Assembly: GCA_029953615.1 (NCBI GenBank)
Contig: CP124529.1
Span: 2,756,998 to 2,820,997, forward strand
DNA: 64,000 bases
Reading direction: 5' to 3'
Origin: Pseudomonas putida
Lineage (GTDB): Bacteria; Pseudomonadota; Gammaproteobacteria; Pseudomonadales; Pseudomonadaceae
Each line of letters begins with the position of its first letter. The first letter of the stretch is position 1. Made by a program: the position numbers and the translations under genes. This document shows positions 1 to 9,560 of the stretch, in pieces. Under the pieces are notes generated by a model that saw only the letters and a program-made list of their open reading frames with translations, searched no databases and was not told where the DNA came from.

Positions 1-1564
1 CGGGTAGCGTATACGTTTCACCTTTATCTATGGGCTGGCCGTCAGTCCTGATAATTTTGAACTTGTTTCGGTCTGCTGCCAATTGACCGGGGGCGAAAAA
101 GTCATTGGGCTGGTGCAAACTTTCAAGGGTGATGTGTGAATTGCGGAACAACAGCGAAGACATGATGAAGGTATCTATTTCCATATTCATCGAATTCATG
201 AATTCGGCCATTGTCGTGATCATGATTCCAATGGGGCGGTGGAAATCCGCTAGAAAGGCGTCTTCACTGAAATTATAGACAAATATTAAACCCTTGAGCT
301 CCTCGCTAAGCGTTGGGGTGTATGACCATTCATATTTGCCATCCTTGACAAGGACAATTTTGCTTGCGCCGTTACTATTGTCAAACTCAAATTTGTATTT
401 CTGACGGAGGCTCCAGGAGTAGTCAGCTGTAGCATGTCGTGTTACGCCATTGCTATTCATCTCGAAGTCAATCGTGGTTTTTCCAGTAAAGTTCAGGGTG
501 ACGCTGGTCCCCTTGATCTCCAGGAATAGGCTATTTTTTTCATCGAATGAAGCGGGTGAAGTCCACCGAGGGTCGATACCTATGATTGTGCCCGCGGCGC
601 TAGAATGAAAAATTGCGTCAAATAGGACTTGGCCCTCTCCGTGATACCTGAACGTGTAGCCTGGCGTCACCTTGAACGCTAACCTCAGTCGTTCGGTATC
701 ATATTTGTTTAGGTGCGATGCGATAATGGCTTGCCCTAAAAAGTCGGTATTGACAAGCATGCTTGCGCTGTAACCGTCCGGCAAAAGATAGGGGAGTTTG
801 CTGTTCTCATCTGGCGGCACGGCTTTGCTACTGTCGAACTCTTCTAGCTCTATAAATAGAACGACGGCCCCGTCGCCAGATGTTTCATCCGTTTTGTGGG
901 TGCGGATTTTAAACCTGTGTGGGTTCAGGGATGGGTCAGGTAGCTGGGTCATCTGGCCTAGCGTATATTCGATGCGTCGATTTCTATCAGGCGGTGCTGT
1001 GTAAGCCTCGAAATGCTTTTTGAAATGCAGCCCTAGCTTGTCCCTCTCAAACTCGGTTACCCCGCCGTAGAAGTTATAGTTGCCCTCTTTGGCAAAAAAG
1101 CTGAAATAGATTCTGCCGTCATCGCTGATGCCCGTTTCCAGGGCGTTCAACTTAATGTCAAATACGAGGGCTGGACCATTGATGGGGGTCGCCTCTGCCA
1201 TCCGCGTCATACGCATGCGCTGAGCACCCAACGGCCGGCCTAACTGAAGTTGTTTGCCGCGCACGGTTCGCATCAGCAACATGGCTTTGGAATCGCTGAG
1301 GTCTGCATTTTCGAATGAGAGCCTGGGTTCATCCAGGCAAAAGTCGACGAGTTCGTGCTGGGACACACCTGGTTCCACGTCAATTTTACTGTTCATCGGG
1401 TCAAGGAACAGTCCACCCGAATAGCGCTCGATAAACTCTTGTTTCAAGACATGGTTGGTGGTGTCTTGATCGAATCCCACGATCAACGGATAGCCGAAAT
1501 TGTATTGATCTTTGCCAAGTGCTTCCAAAGTTTTTTCGAGAGACTGTTTTATTGAGTTGCTCAT
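1..1564 (-). CDS. P47/OrfX-like TULIP-family protein (putative), 3' end beyond window
   Basis: An open reading frame of more than 520 codons starts at an ATG (1564) and runs off the left edge; AAGG lies about 10 bases upstream. The protein begins MSNSIKQSLEKTLEALGKDQ. I see no signal peptide or membrane segment. The order of blocks recalls the clostridial P47 and OrfX proteins: an early 'FGYPLIVGFDQDTTNHVLK' block, an 'NPHRFKIRTHKTDETSGDGAVVLFIEL' type stretch at about 225-250, and 'LLPDGYSASMLVNTDFLGQAII' after it. Those proteins have TULIP folds that are thought to bind lipids, and some travel with botulinum toxin genes. This match is from memory and unaligned. Codon use is AT-richer than in the neighbours, which suggests acquisition. 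If the match fails it is a hypothetical protein. Confidence 0.5.
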   Translation of the reverse strand, partial: MSNSIKQSLEKTLEALGKDQYNFGYPLIVGFDQDTTNHVLKQEFIERYSGGLFLDPMNSKIDVEPGVSQHELVDFCLDEPRLSFENADLSDSKAMLLMRTVRGKQLQLGRPLGAQRMRMTRMAEATPINGPALVFDIKLNALETGISDDGRIYFSFFAKEGNYNFYGGVTEFERDKLGLHFKKHFEAYTAPPDRNRRIEYTLGQMTQLPDPSLNPHRFKIRTHKTDETSGDGAVVLFIELEEFDSSKAVPPDENSKLPYLLPDGYSASMLVNTDFLGQAIIASHLNKYDTERLRLAFKVTPGYTFRYHGEGQVLFDAIFHSSAAGTIIGIDPRWTSPASFDEKNSLFLEIKGTSVTLNFTGKTTIDFEMNSNGVTRHATADYSWSLRQKYKFEFDNSNGASKIVLVKDGKYEWSYTPTLSEELKGLIFVYNFSEDAFLADFHRPIGIMITTMAEFMNSMNMEIDTFIMSSLLFRNSHITLESLHQPNDFFAPGQLAADRNKFKIIRTDGQPIDKGETYTLP

Positions 1565-1941
1565 GGGTAGATTGCCTTAAGCCGATTTAGTGATGGCGAC
1601 GACGCATTCGCCCTAAGTGCCGTACTGGTTTGTGCTGTGTTATCTGTCGCGCTCGCGCAGTCGCCATTTGCATGTTGATGTTGATACGCGAAGTCAGCCT
1701 GTCGGTTACGAAAAGGGTTGCTGACAAGTCAGAGTCAGTTCTGCGCTGTCGCAGTTTGTTTGATGCATGACTGATACTTCCTAGCTGACTTGAGAGTTTT
1801 TTACACCCAGCCTTCGGCCTTGCCTACTGGCAAAAATACTAGGTGGAGGCTGTAAGGAAGTTGCAGGGCAGGGGGCCGGCATGTCGCCTGCCGGCTGGCG
1901 CGTTGCGCTGTATGTCAGGTCAGTCTTTTCTGCTGCAAGGT
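1565..1941. other. Intergenic region, no gene seen
   Basis: 377 bases separate the two minus-strand genes. I find no convincing coding frame or RNA gene. A 7-bp inverted repeat (GCCGGCA at 1875-1881 and TGCCGGC at 1889-1895) lies just after the srkA stop and could end its transcript, but no T-run follows. The promoter of the left gene should lie in the AT-richer part, roughly 1580-1800. Confidence 0.4.
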
Positions 1942-2916
1942 CTAGAACAACTTCAGTGGTGGTTCGTCCAGCGCGGCCATCTGCTCGCGCAGGGCGAGAA
2001 TCTGATCGCCCCAGTAGCGTGGTTGGCCAAACCAGGGGAAGCTGGGCGGGAATGCCGGGTCATCCCAGCGCCGTGCCAGCCAGGCGCTGTAGTGCAACTG
2101 ACGCAGGGCGCGCAGCGGCTCGATCAGAGCCAGTTCGCGCGGGTCGAAGTCGTGGAACTCGTTGTAGCCGTCGATCAACTCGGCAAGCTGGCCCAGGCGC
2201 TCTTCGCGGTTACCGGCCAGCATCATCCACAGGTCCTGCACTGCCGGGCCCATGCGGCAGTCGTCGAGGTCGACCATGTGGTACACCTCGTCGCGGTGCA
2301 TCAGGTTGCCGGGGTGCAGGTCGCCGTGCAGGCGGATGAGTTGGTGCGGTGTGCGGGCGTAAATGTCCTCCACCCGCTTGAGCAGGTCACGGGCTACGGA
2401 CTCGAAGGCCGGTAGTAGCTCGCCAGGAACAAAACCGCCTTCCAGCAAGGTGTCCAGCGAGGCATGGCCGAAGTTGTCCACAGCCAATGCTTCGCGGTGT
2501 TCGAACGGTTTGCTGGCGCCCACGGCATGCAGGCGGCCGAGCAGCTGGCCCAGGCGGTAGAGCTGGTCGAGGTTGCCCGGCTCCGGGGCGTGGCCGCCAC
2601 GGCGGGGGAACAGGGTGAAGCGGAAGCCCTGATGTTCGAACAAGGTTCGGCCGTCGTGTTGCATGGGCGCAACCACCGGTACTTCGCAGTCGGCCAGTTC
2701 GGCAGTGAAGCTGTGTTCTTCGAGGATGGCCGCGTCGCTCCAGCGGCCTGGGCGGTAGAACTTTGCGATCAGCGGTTGCGAATCTTCGATGCCCACCTGG
2801 TAGACGCGGTTCTCGTAACTGTTCAGCGCCAGCACCCGGGCATCGCTGAGGAAGCCGATGCTTTCCACGGCGTCCAGGACCAGATCGGGGGTGAGGGTGT
2901 CGAAGGGGTGGGACAT
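1942..2916 (-). CDS. srkA: Stress response serine/threonine protein kinase (SrkA/YihE/RdoA)
   Basis: The 324-residue protein is a cytoplasmic aminoglycoside-phosphotransferase-fold kinase. In E. coli SrkA phosphorylates Ser/Thr and counters stress-induced death linked to MazF. The catalytic loop 'RLHGDLHPGNLMH' and the metal-binding 'MVDLDDCRMGPAVQDLWMML' segment are both present, and the N-terminal lobe carries 'ENRVYQVG...LIAKFYRPGRW'. I chose the ATG at 2916 (MSHPFDTLTPD) because GGAG lies 5-6 bases upstream; an in-frame start at 2949 has no such site. Length is normal for the family. It is a lone gene, followed by an intergenic stretch and preceded by a REP pair. Confidence 0.9.
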   Translation of the reverse strand: MSHPFDTLTPDLVLDAVESIGFLSDARVLALNSYENRVYQVGIEDSQPLIAKFYRPGRWSDAAILEEHSFTAELADCEVPVVAPMQHDGRTLFEHQGFRFTLFPRRGGHAPEPGNLDQLYRLGQLLGRLHAVGASKPFEHREALAVDNFGHASLDTLLEGGFVPGELLPAFESVARDLLKRVEDIYARTPHQLIRLHGDLHPGNLMHRDEVYHMVDLDDCRMGPAVQDLWMMLAGNREERLGQLAELIDGYNEFHDFDPRELALIEPLRALRQLHYSAWLARRWDDPAFPPSFPWFGQPRYWGDQILALREQMAALDEPPLKLF

Positions 2917-2969
2917 GGAGGCTCCGAGGGTAAGCTGCATGGGGCCCATGGTAGCGCGTTATGCCTGTA

Positions 2970-3059
2970 CCGGCCTCTTCGCGGGTGAACCCGCTCCCAC
3001 TGGTACAGTGCAGGCTTCAAGTCGTGCGTTATCCCTGTGGGAGCGGGTTTACCCGCGAA
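2970..3059. repeat. REP element pair (inverted)
   Basis: Two facing copies of the P. putida-type REP palindrome: 'CCGGCCTCTTCGCGGGTGAA' plus CCCGCTCCCAC at 2970-3000, and its inverted counterpart CCCTGTGGGAGCGGG with TTTACCCGCGAA at 3033-3059. The pair sits between srkA and modE, which are both on the minus strand. Confidence 0.85.
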
Positions 3060-3079
3060 CCGCGTGCAGCGCGGCCAGG

Positions 3080-3844
3080 CTACGCGGGGACCCCGATCAA
3101 CACATAAGATGGATGAAACTGCACCCGCACCGCATTGCCAGTTTCCACCCGCTGCCCAGCCAACCAATCCGCCTCGGCAAACGCACACAACGTCTGCCCA
3201 TTGCCCAATGCCAGCCTGACCTCATTAGGCCCATCAGCTTCCGCCAGCACCTCTTCCACCGTCGCCCGCAGGCAATTGCTACCCGCTTCCGCCTCTTCCT
3301 CATCGGCCAACAGCGTCACCCACCCCGCCTTGAGCAACGCCACCACCATTGTCCCCAGCGTCAGCTCCAACCGCGCAGTGCTGTCGGCGGTGATCAACGC
3401 CTCGATCTCCAGCCCACCGCCCAGCGCCAGGCTGACGCGATCATACCGGCCCTCTCGGCGCAGGCCGCTGACCTGGCCCTGCAACTGGTTGCGTGCGCTG
3501 GTACGCAGCATCAGCCGGCCAAGCAGGTCTAAGTCGCTGGACTCCTCGGCTGCTTCGAGGATTTGCGCCTGCAGGGCCTGCAGCCTCTGATACAGGCGCA
3601 GTACACGCTCGCCTTCCGGCGAAAGCCGCGCACCACCGCCGCCACGCCCACCAGTGCTGCGCTCGACCAGGGGCTGGCTGGCCAGATTGTTCAGTTCGTC
3701 GATGGCATCCCAGGCGGCCTTGTAGCTGATGCCCGCAGCCCTGGCGGCGCGGGTGATCGAGCCTTGCTCGGCAATGTGCTGCAGCAGCGCGATGCGCTGC
3801 GGGCGGCGGGTGATGTGCTGGGTGAGGAGGGTGGGTAGGGGCAT
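3080..3844 (-). CDS. modE: Molybdate-dependent transcriptional regulator ModE
   Basis: This 254-residue protein matches ModE in length and layout. An N-terminal winged helix-turn-helix (about 15-80) contains 'GSITRAARAAGISYKAAWDAIDELNN', followed by the glycine-rich wing 'ERSTGGRGGGGARLSPEGERVL'. The C-terminal half holds two TOBE-type modules, one with 'TSARNQLQGQVSGLRREG' and one with 'CLRATVEEVL...GPNEVRLALGNGQTLCAF'. ModE senses molybdate through these modules and represses mod transport genes. No mod genes are visible beside it. The start at 3844 has no strong ribosome-binding site but fits the family N-terminus. Confidence 0.9.
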   Translation of the reverse strand: MPLPTLLTQHITRRPQRIALLQHIAEQGSITRAARAAGISYKAAWDAIDELNNLASQPLVERSTGGRGGGGARLSPEGERVLRLYQRLQALQAQILEAAEESSDLDLLGRLMLRTSARNQLQGQVSGLRREGRYDRVSLALGGGLEIEALITADSTARLELTLGTMVVALLKAGWVTLLADEEEAEAGSNCLRATVEEVLAEADGPNEVRLALGNGQTLCAFAEADWLAGQRVETGNAVRVQFHPSYVLIGVPA

Positions 3845-3929
3845 GGGCAGTCAGTCGATGTAAGTGGTAGCCAAGTGTGGATTGTGGAGGAACACCTGTC
3901 TTGCGCAAAATCCAGAAGCTTGACCAGGT

Positions 3930-4032
3930 CCCTGTGGGAGCGGGCGCGTCGAGGCGTCGAACCGCCGCGAACACCGGCAAAGCCGGTGCCATACACTGCG
4001 TCGCCTGTTTCGCGGGCGCGCCCGCTCCCACA
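3930..4032. repeat. REP element pair (inverted)
   Basis: A facing pair of REP-type sequences: CCCTGTGGGAGCGGGCGCG at 3930 and TTTCGCGGGCGCGCCCGCTCCCACA ending at 4032. Between them is the linker 'CACCGGCAAAGCCGGTG', itself a small hairpin. It lies between the modE and comF-like genes. Confidence 0.8.
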
Positions 4033-4052
4033 TGGATCGCACCCACTTCGAG

Positions 4053-4784
4053 TCATACATACCCCGGCTTTGGCGTACGCGCCAGGCAATACACATCCAC
4101 CCGCCGTGCCCCGGCCTTGCGAAGCACCTCGGCGATAGCCTGCGCGGTAGCGCCGGTGGTCAGCACATCATCCACTATGGCGACATGCTTACCCTTCAGC
4201 TCGCCCATGACCGCAAAAGCCTGGCGCAAATTTCGCCGCCTGGCCTTGGCATCCAGGCGTTGCTGCGCAGGTGTCTCCCGAGTGCGCAGCAGCAACCGCT
4301 CGTCGCAACCTACCCCCAGCCGGGACGACAGCCAGCGCCCGAGCAGCTCCGCCTGGTTGAACCCTCGCTCGCGCAGTCGACGTTTGGCCAAGGGTACAGG
4401 CAACAACAGGTCGGGGCGGGGCAGCCCCTCGGCAAAGCGATGCAACAGCCCATGCCCCAGCAGTTCAGCCATCAACCGCCCCAAGGGCCATTGGCGGTTG
4501 TGCTTGAAGCGGCTGATCAGCGTGTCCACCGGAAAGCCGAAATGCCACAGCGCAACCACCTGCTCGAAGGCCGGTGGGCGCCGGCAGCACGGGGCGCAGG
4601 TCAGGCCGGCCATAGGCAACGGCAGGGCGCAGTGCAGGCACTGGTCGCCGAGCCATGGCAGTTCCTGCTCGCAGGCTACGCACAGCGGGTAGGCCTGCTC
4701 GGCAGGTTCATCGCACAGCAAGCACGATTGATTAATAATTGAGCACTTGTAAACCAGTCTTTTCCAGTGTGGTTGACAGTTCAT
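4053..4784 (-). CDS. ComF family phosphoribosyltransferase-like protein
   Basis: The 243-residue protein has an N-terminal zinc-ribbon region with paired cysteines (CLLC at 21-24, CVAC, CLHC, CAPCC). A type I phosphoribosyltransferase fold follows, with the PRPP loop 'VAIVDDVLTTGAT' near 201-213. ComF/GntX proteins are linked to DNA uptake or gluconate use depending on species; the exact reaction is not known. It is divergent from bioB. Its first ten codons overlap the BirA-type operator at 4747-4779, so either the start is correct and biotin control touches this gene too, or a rarer downstream start is used. No good alternative ATG or GTG precedes the first CxxC. Confidence 0.8.
   Translation of the reverse strand: MNCQPHWKRLVYKCSIINQSCLLCDEPAEQAYPLCVACEQELPWLGDQCLHCALPLPMAGLTCAPCCRRPPAFEQVVALWHFGFPVDTLISRFKHNRQWPLGRLMAELLGHGLLHRFAEGLPRPDLLLPVPLAKRRLRERGFNQAELLGRWLSSRLGVGCDERLLLRTRETPAQQRLDAKARRRNLRQAFAVMGELKGKHVAIVDDVLTTGATAQAIAEVLRKAGARRVDVYCLARTPKPGYV
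4747..4779 (+). promoter_or_regulatory. BirA-type biotin operator upstream of bioB
   Basis: TTGTAAACC (4747-4755), 15 bases, then GGTTGACAG (4771-4779). The known BirA box is TTGTAAACC-N14/15-GGTTTACAA: the left half matches fully and the right half 7 of 9. The position upstream of the bio operon supports biotin repression. The right half-site contains a consensus -35 TTGACA, so bound repressor would cover the promoter. Confidence 0.85.
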
Positions 4785-4801
4785 AGGCCTTCCATGACTA
4801 T
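4773..4801 (+). promoter_or_regulatory. Probable sigma70 promoter of the bio operon
   Basis: TTGACA (4773-4778) is a perfect -35 box. At 17 bases' spacing lies GACTAT (4796-4801), a weak -10. The overlap with the BirA operator is what supports the call. Confidence 0.5.
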
Positions 4802-4873
4802 GCGAGCTATCCGTGATGCGCTGGCGGGCTTTCCTGTCCCGGCGCCTGCTTCAGCCTAAACAAGGAAACGCCA

Positions 4874-5932
4874 ATGAGCGCCAGCACAACTGCAACAACT
4901 CGTCACGACTGGTCCCTGGCCGAGGTCAAGGCGCTGTTTCAGCAACCGTTCAATGACCTGCTGTTCCAGGCGCAAACCGTGCACCGCGCGCATTTCGACC
5001 CGAACCGCGTTCAGGTTTCGACGCTGCTGTCGATCAAGACCGGCGCCTGCCCGGAAGATTGCAAATATTGTCCACAGTCGGGCCACTACAACACCGGGCT
5101 GGAAAAACAGAAGCTGATGGAAGTGCAGAAGGTGCTGGAAGAAGCCGCCCGCGCCAAGGCCATCGGTTCCACCCGCTTCTGCATGGGCGCGGCGTGGAAG
5201 CACCCATCGGCCAAAGACATGCCCTACGTGCTGGAGATGGTCAAAGGCGTGAAGGCCATGGGCCTTGAAACCTGCATGACCCTCGGCAAGCTCGACCAGG
5301 AGCAGACCAAGGCTCTGGCCCAGGCCGGCCTGGACTACTACAACCACAACCTCGACACCTCGCCGGAGTTCTACGGCAGCATCATCACCACCCGCACCTA
5401 CAGTGAGCGCCTGCAGACCTTGGCCTATGTGCGCGATGCCGGGATGAAGATCTGCTCCGGCGGCATCCTCGGCATGGGCGAGTCGCTGGACGACCGCGCC
5501 GGCCTGCTGATCCAGTTGGCCAACCTGCCCGAGCACCCGGAATCGGTGCCGATCAACATGCTGGTCAAGGTGGCCGGCACGCCGTTGGCCGAGGAAGAAG
5601 ACGTCGACCCGTTCGACTTCATCCGCATGTTGGCCGTTGCCCGTATCCTCATGCCCAAGTCGCACGTGCGCCTGTCCGCCGGCCGTGAGCAGATGAACGA
5701 GCAGATGCAGGCGCTGGCCTTCATGGCGGGCGCCAACTCGATCTTCTACGGCGAAAAACTGCTGACCACCGCCAACCCGCAGGCCGACAAGGACATGCAG
5801 CTGTTCGCCCGCCTGGGCATCAAGCCCGAAGCGAGTGAAGAGCACGCCGACGAAGTGCACCAGGCGGCCATCGAGCAGGCGCTGGTCGAACAGCGCAGCA
5901 GCGAGATGTTCTACAACGCCGCGTCGGCCTGA
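4874..5932 (+). CDS. bioB: Biotin synthase BioB
   Basis: BioB (352 residues) inserts sulfur into dethiobiotin in the last step of biotin synthesis. The radical-SAM cluster motif is visible as '[12 protein letters not shown]' near residues 60-70. The downstream '[24 protein letters not shown]' and '[11 protein letters not shown]' blocks, and '[15 protein letters not shown]', are typical of the family. AAGGA lies 8 bases before the ATG. It is the first gene of bioBFHCD; only one base separates its stop from the bioF start, so the genes are probably translated in a coupled way. Confidence 0.97.
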   Translation: MSASTTATTRHDWSLAEVKALFQQPFNDLLFQAQTVHRAHFDPNRVQVSTLLSIKTGACPEDCKYCPQSGHYNTGLEKQKLMEVQKVLEEAARAKAIGSTRFCMGAAWKHPSAKDMPYVLEMVKGVKAMGLETCMTLGKLDQEQTKALAQAGLDYYNHNLDTSPEFYGSIITTRTYSERLQTLAYVRDAGMKICSGGILGMGESLDDRAGLLIQLANLPEHPESVPINMLVKVAGTPLAEEEDVDPFDFIRMLAVARILMPKSHVRLSAGREQMNEQMQALAFMAGANSIFYGEKLLTTANPQADKDMQLFARLGIKPEASEEHADEVHQAAIEQALVEQRSSEMFYNAASA

Positions 5933-5933
5933 G

Positions 5934-7106
5934 ATGGCCTTCGACCTGGCGGCGCGCCTGGCCGAACGGCGCGCCGCAGACCTGTATCGGCAGCGGCCAT
6001 TGCTGGAGAGCCCGCAGGGGCCGGAAGTGGTGGTCGATGGCCAGCGCTTGCTGGCCTTCTGCAGCAATGACTACCTGGGCCTGGCCAACCACCCCGATGT
6101 GATTTCCGCCTGGCAGACCGGCGCCGAACGCTGGGGTGTCGGTGGCGGTGCCTCGCACCTGGTGATCGGCCACAGTACGCCGCACCACCAGGTGGAAGAG
6201 GCACTGGCAGAGCTTACCGGGCGCCCGCGCGCGCTGCTGTTCTCCACCGGCTACATGGCCAACCTGGGCGCCATCACCGCGCTGGTAGGGCAGGGTGACA
6301 CGGTGCTGCAGGACCGCCTGAACCACGCTTCGTTGCTGGATGGCGGGTTGCTCAGTGGCGCCCGTTTCAACCGCTACCTGCACAACGACCCGGCCAGCCT
6401 GGCCAGCCGCCTGGACAAAGCCGCCGGCAATACGTTGGTGGTGACCGACGGTGTGTTCAGCATGGACGGCGACCTGGCCGACTTGCCGGCGCTGGCCGAT
6501 GTGGCCCGCGCTCACGGTGCCTGGCTGATGGTTGACGATGCCCATGGTTTGGGCACCCTCGGCACTCGGGGCGGCGGTATCGTCGAGCACTTCGGCCTGG
6601 GCGTCGAAGATGTGCCGGTGTTGATCGGTACGCTGGGCAAGGCCTGTGGTACCGCTGGCGCGTTTGTAGCCGGCAGCGATGAGCTGATCGAGGCATTGGT
6701 GCAGTTCGCCCGCCCGTACATCTACACCACCAGCCAGCCACCGGCGCTGGCCTGCGCCACCCTCAAGAGCCTGGAACTGCTGCGCCGCGAGACCTGGCGC
6801 CGCGAGCATCTGGCCGCGCTGATCTGCCAGTTCCGTGAAGGCGCACAGCAGATCGGCCTGGCATTGATGGACAGCCCGACCCCGATCCAGCCCATCGTCA
6901 TCGGCGACAGCGCGCAGGCCCTGCACCTGTCACGCATGCTGCGCGAGCGCGGCTTGCTGGTGACGGCCATCCGCCCACCCACTGTGCCGGCGGGCAGTGC
7001 ACGCTTGCGGGTGACATTGAGCGCCGCGCACAGCGAGGCGCAGGTGCAGCTATTGTTGAATGCATTGGCCGAGTGTTATCCACAGTTGGAGAGCGCCGAT
7101 GCGTAA
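5934..7106 (+). CDS. bioF: 8-amino-7-oxononanoate synthase BioF
   Basis: BioF (390 residues) is a PLP enzyme that condenses pimeloyl-ACP or -CoA with alanine. The motifs '[15 protein letters not shown]', '[20 protein letters not shown]', '[13 protein letters not shown]' and the PLP-lysine region '[14 protein letters not shown]' are all present. I start it at the ATG just after the bioB stop ([13 protein letters not shown]); the frame stays open further upstream but that part overlaps bioB. The stop overlaps the bioH start. Confidence 0.96.
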   Translation: MAFDLAARLAERRAADLYRQRPLLESPQGPEVVVDGQRLLAFCSNDYLGLANHPDVISAWQTGAERWGVGGGASHLVIGHSTPHHQVEEALAELTGRPRALLFSTGYMANLGAITALVGQGDTVLQDRLNHASLLDGGLLSGARFNRYLHNDPASLASRLDKAAGNTLVVTDGVFSMDGDLADLPALADVARAHGAWLMVDDAHGLGTLGTRGGGIVEHFGLGVEDVPVLIGTLGKACGTAGAFVAGSDELIEALVQFARPYIYTTSQPPALACATLKSLELLRRETWRREHLAALICQFREGAQQIGLALMDSPTPIQPIVIGDSAQALHLSRMLRERGLLVTAIRPPTVPAGSARLRVTLSAAHSEAQVQLLLNALAECYPQLESADA

Positions 7107-7830
7107 TCGACTTGTTCTGTTGCCTGGCTGGGGCCTGGGCACTGCTTCCCTGGAGCCGCTGGCCGCCAGCCTGCGTGCCCAGGATGCGCGCTTGCAGGTA
7201 GAGCTGATGCCCCTTCCAGAACTGGCCCACAGCGACGTGGACGCCTGGCTTGATCACCTGGACCGCAAGTTGCCCAGCGATGTCTGGCTGGGCGGCTGGT
7301 CGCTCGGCGGCATGCTGGCCAGCGCGCTGGCGCACAAGCGTGGCGACCACTGCTGCGGCCTGCTGACATTGGCCAGCAACCCCAGTTTCGTGGCCCGCAC
7401 GGACTGGCCGCATGGCATGGCCGAAGACACCTTCGGTACCTTCCTCGACGGCTGCCGCAGCCATACCCAGGTCACCCTCAAGCGCTTCCGTACCCTGTGC
7501 AGCGATGGTGCCCAGCAACCGCGCACCCTGCTGCGCCAGCTGGGTGTTGGCGTGCCGGATACCGACCCCCTGTACCTGGCCACCGGCCTCGAAGTACTGG
7601 CCAGGCTGGATACCCGCGAAGCCCTGCAGGCCTATGCCGGCCCGCAACTGCACCTGTTCGCCGGCAGCGATGCACTGGTACCGGCAGAGGCGGCAAAGGC
7701 GCTGAGTGAGCTGTTGCCCGATGTGGAAGTGGGCCTGGTCGAAGACAGTTCCCACGCCTTCCTGCTGGAGTATCCGCAGGAACTGGCGGCGGGCATCAAG
7801 AGTTTCCTGCATGAGAGTGGCGATGACTGA
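7099..7830 (+). CDS. bioH: Pimeloyl-ACP methyl ester carboxylesterase BioH
   Basis: A 243-residue alpha/beta hydrolase. The nucleophile elbow is 'GGWSLGG' (Ser about 68), the acid region 'FAGSDALVP', and the histidine 'DSSHAFLLE' near the C-terminus. BioH removes the methyl ester that BioC adds, releasing pimeloyl-ACP for BioF. The ATG at 7099 overlaps the end of bioF by eight bases, and its own stop overlaps bioC by eight bases, so bioF, bioH and bioC form a tight translational chain. Confidence 0.95.
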   Translation: MRNRLVLLPGWGLGTASLEPLAASLRAQDARLQVELMPLPELAHSDVDAWLDHLDRKLPSDVWLGGWSLGGMLASALAHKRGDHCCGLLTLASNPSFVARTDWPHGMAEDTFGTFLDGCRSHTQVTLKRFRTLCSDGAQQPRTLLRQLGVGVPDTDPLYLATGLEVLARLDTREALQAYAGPQLHLFAGSDALVPAEAAKALSELLPDVEVGLVEDSSHAFLLEYPQELAAGIKSFLHESGDD

Positions 7831-8641
7831 CCTTTCCCGTCCGACCCTGCCCGGCGCATTGCCCGACAAGCGCCAGGTAGCGGCCTCGTTCTCCCGCGCC
7901 GCAGCCAGCTACGACAGTGTGGCAGGCTTGCAGCGTGCAGTGGGTTCGAGCTTGCTGGAGCAGTTGCCGGCAGGCCTGCAGCCGTCACGCTGGCTGGACC
8001 TGGGCAGTGGTACCGGCCATTTCAGCCGGGCGCTGGCCGAGCGTTTCCCCCAGGCCAGCGGCGTGGCGGTGGATATCGCCGAGGGCATGTTGTGCCATGC
8101 CCGCAACGAACAGGGCGGGGCGCTCTATCATGTGGCTGGTGACGCCGAGCGTTTGCCGCTGCGTGATGCCAGCGTCGACCTGGTATTCACCAGCCTGGCC
8201 GTGCAATGGTGCGGCCAGTTCGCCAGCGTGCTGGCAGAAGCGCTGCGAGTGCTGCGCCCGGGCGGCGTACTGGCCTTCAGCAGCCTGTGTGTGGGTACCC
8301 TCGATGAACTGCGTGCCAGTTGGCAGGCGGTGGATGGCCTGGTGCATGTGAACCGCTTCCGCCGTTTCGAGGACTATCAGCGCCTGTGTGCAGCCAGCGG
8401 TTTCGAGCAGCTTGGGCTGCAGCGCTGCCCGCACGTGCTGCACTACCCGGATGTGCGCAGCCTGACGCACGAACTGAAGGCGCTGGGGGCACACAATCTG
8501 AACCCTGGCCGGCCTTCCGGCCTTACCGGTCGGGCGCGCATGCAGGGCCTGTTGCAGGCTTATGAGGCATTTCGCCAGCCTGAAGGGCTGCCAGCCACCT
8601 ACCAGGTGGTCTATGGTGTGTTGCGCAAGCCACAGGCTTAA
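7823..8641 (+). CDS. bioC: Malonyl-ACP O-methyltransferase BioC
   Basis: The 272-residue SAM-dependent methyltransferase starts [20 protein letters not shown] and has the SAM-binding motif '[15 protein letters not shown]'. The later '[20 protein letters not shown]' block is typical of BioC. It methylates malonyl-ACP so that the fatty-acid machinery can build the pimeloyl chain. Start chosen at the ATG overlapping the end of bioH. bioD follows after 10 bases. Confidence 0.95.
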   Translation: MTDLSRPTLPGALPDKRQVAASFSRAAASYDSVAGLQRAVGSSLLEQLPAGLQPSRWLDLGSGTGHFSRALAERFPQASGVAVDIAEGMLCHARNEQGGALYHVAGDAERLPLRDASVDLVFTSLAVQWCGQFASVLAEALRVLRPGGVLAFSSLCVGTLDELRASWQAVDGLVHVNRFRRFEDYQRLCAASGFEQLGLQRCPHVLHYPDVRSLTHELKALGAHNLNPGRPSGLTGRARMQGLLQAYEAFRQPEGLPATYQVVYGVLRKPQA

Positions 8642-8651
8642 GGGGAGCGAG

Positions 8652-9332
8652 ATGAGCCAGGCCTATTTCATTGCCGGTACCGACACCGATGTTGGCAAAA
8701 CCACCATCGCTGCGGGGCTGTTGCATGCGGCACGGTCGCAGGGCATGAGCACGCTGGGAGCAAAGCCGGTGGCCTCCGGTTGCACGATGACATCGAAAGG
8801 TTTGCGCAACAGCGACGCCCAGGCGTTGATCGATGAAAGCTCCATCAAACTGCCCTACGAGCAGGTCAACCCGTTTGCCTTCGAACCGGCTATCGCACCC
8901 CATGTGGCCGCGCGCGAGGCAGGGGTAACGCTTGCCGTGTCGGACCTGCTGGCGGCGATGCGCAATGTGCTGCGGCAAAATGCCGACTTCACCCTGATCG
9001 AGGGGGCCGGAGGCTGGCGCGTGCCGTTGTCGGGACAAGCCAACTTGTCCGACTTGGCCATTGCCCTCAAGCTGCCGGTGATCCTGGTGGTGGGGGTACG
9101 GTTGGGGTGCATCAGCCACGCCTTGCTCAGCGCCGAGGCGATTGCTCGTGACGGCCTGCAATTGGCGGGTTGGGTGGCGAACATCATCGAGCCGCGTACT
9201 TCGCGCCTGGAAGAGAACCTGGCCAGCCTGGCCGAGCGTTTGCCGGCGCCATGCCTGGGGCGGGTGCCCAAATTGAAGCAGGCCAGTGCCGACATGGTGG
9301 CTGAACACCTTCAGCTGGATCTGCTGGATTAG
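8652..9332 (+). CDS. bioD: Dethiobiotin synthetase BioD
   Basis: The 226-residue enzyme closes the ureido ring of dethiobiotin using ATP and CO2. It has the P-loop 'GTDTDVGKTTIAAGLL' at about 8-23, then 'GAKPVASGC' and 'EGAGGWRVPLS'. A GGGAG ribosome-binding site precedes the ATG at 8652. It is the last gene of the operon. bioA is not in the cluster, as is usual in Pseudomonas. Confidence 0.96.
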   Translation: MSQAYFIAGTDTDVGKTTIAAGLLHAARSQGMSTLGAKPVASGCTMTSKGLRNSDAQALIDESSIKLPYEQVNPFAFEPAIAPHVAAREAGVTLAVSDLLAAMRNVLRQNADFTLIEGAGGWRVPLSGQANLSDLAIALKLPVILVVGVRLGCISHALLSAEAIARDGLQLAGWVANIIEPRTSRLEENLASLAERLPAPCLGRVPKLKQASADMVAEHLQLDLLD

Positions 9333-9346
9333 CCGTTTCCAGGCTT

Positions 9347-9439
9347 GGCCTCTTCGCGGGTGAACCCGCTCCCACAGGTATTGCACAAGTCTCAGAGCTG
9401 TGCAGTCCTGTGGGAGCGGGTTTACCCGCGAAGAGGCCA
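9347..9439. repeat. REP element pair (inverted)
   Basis: GGCCTCTTCGCGGGTGAA with CCCGCTCCCACAGG from 9347 faces TCCTGTGGGAGCGGG with TTTACCCGCGAAGAGGCC ending at 9439. The outer arms pair over roughly 33 bases with one mismatch. It lies after bioD and may help end that transcript. Confidence 0.85.
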
Positions 9440-9560
9440 GTGCAGGAATACCCAGGGCCTATCAACTGGCATCAGGCCATTAGGGATTTAAACGGGCCTT
9501 TTCGCCCCTGGCCTGTTTTAATTGGGCCTGTTCGTCATCCAGCGTCAATGGAGTCCTGAC

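Noticed and set aside
4856..6067. Long minus-strand frame opposite bioB
   Set aside because: Mirror frame of a strongly supported gene; high-GC third-position bias keeps such frames open.
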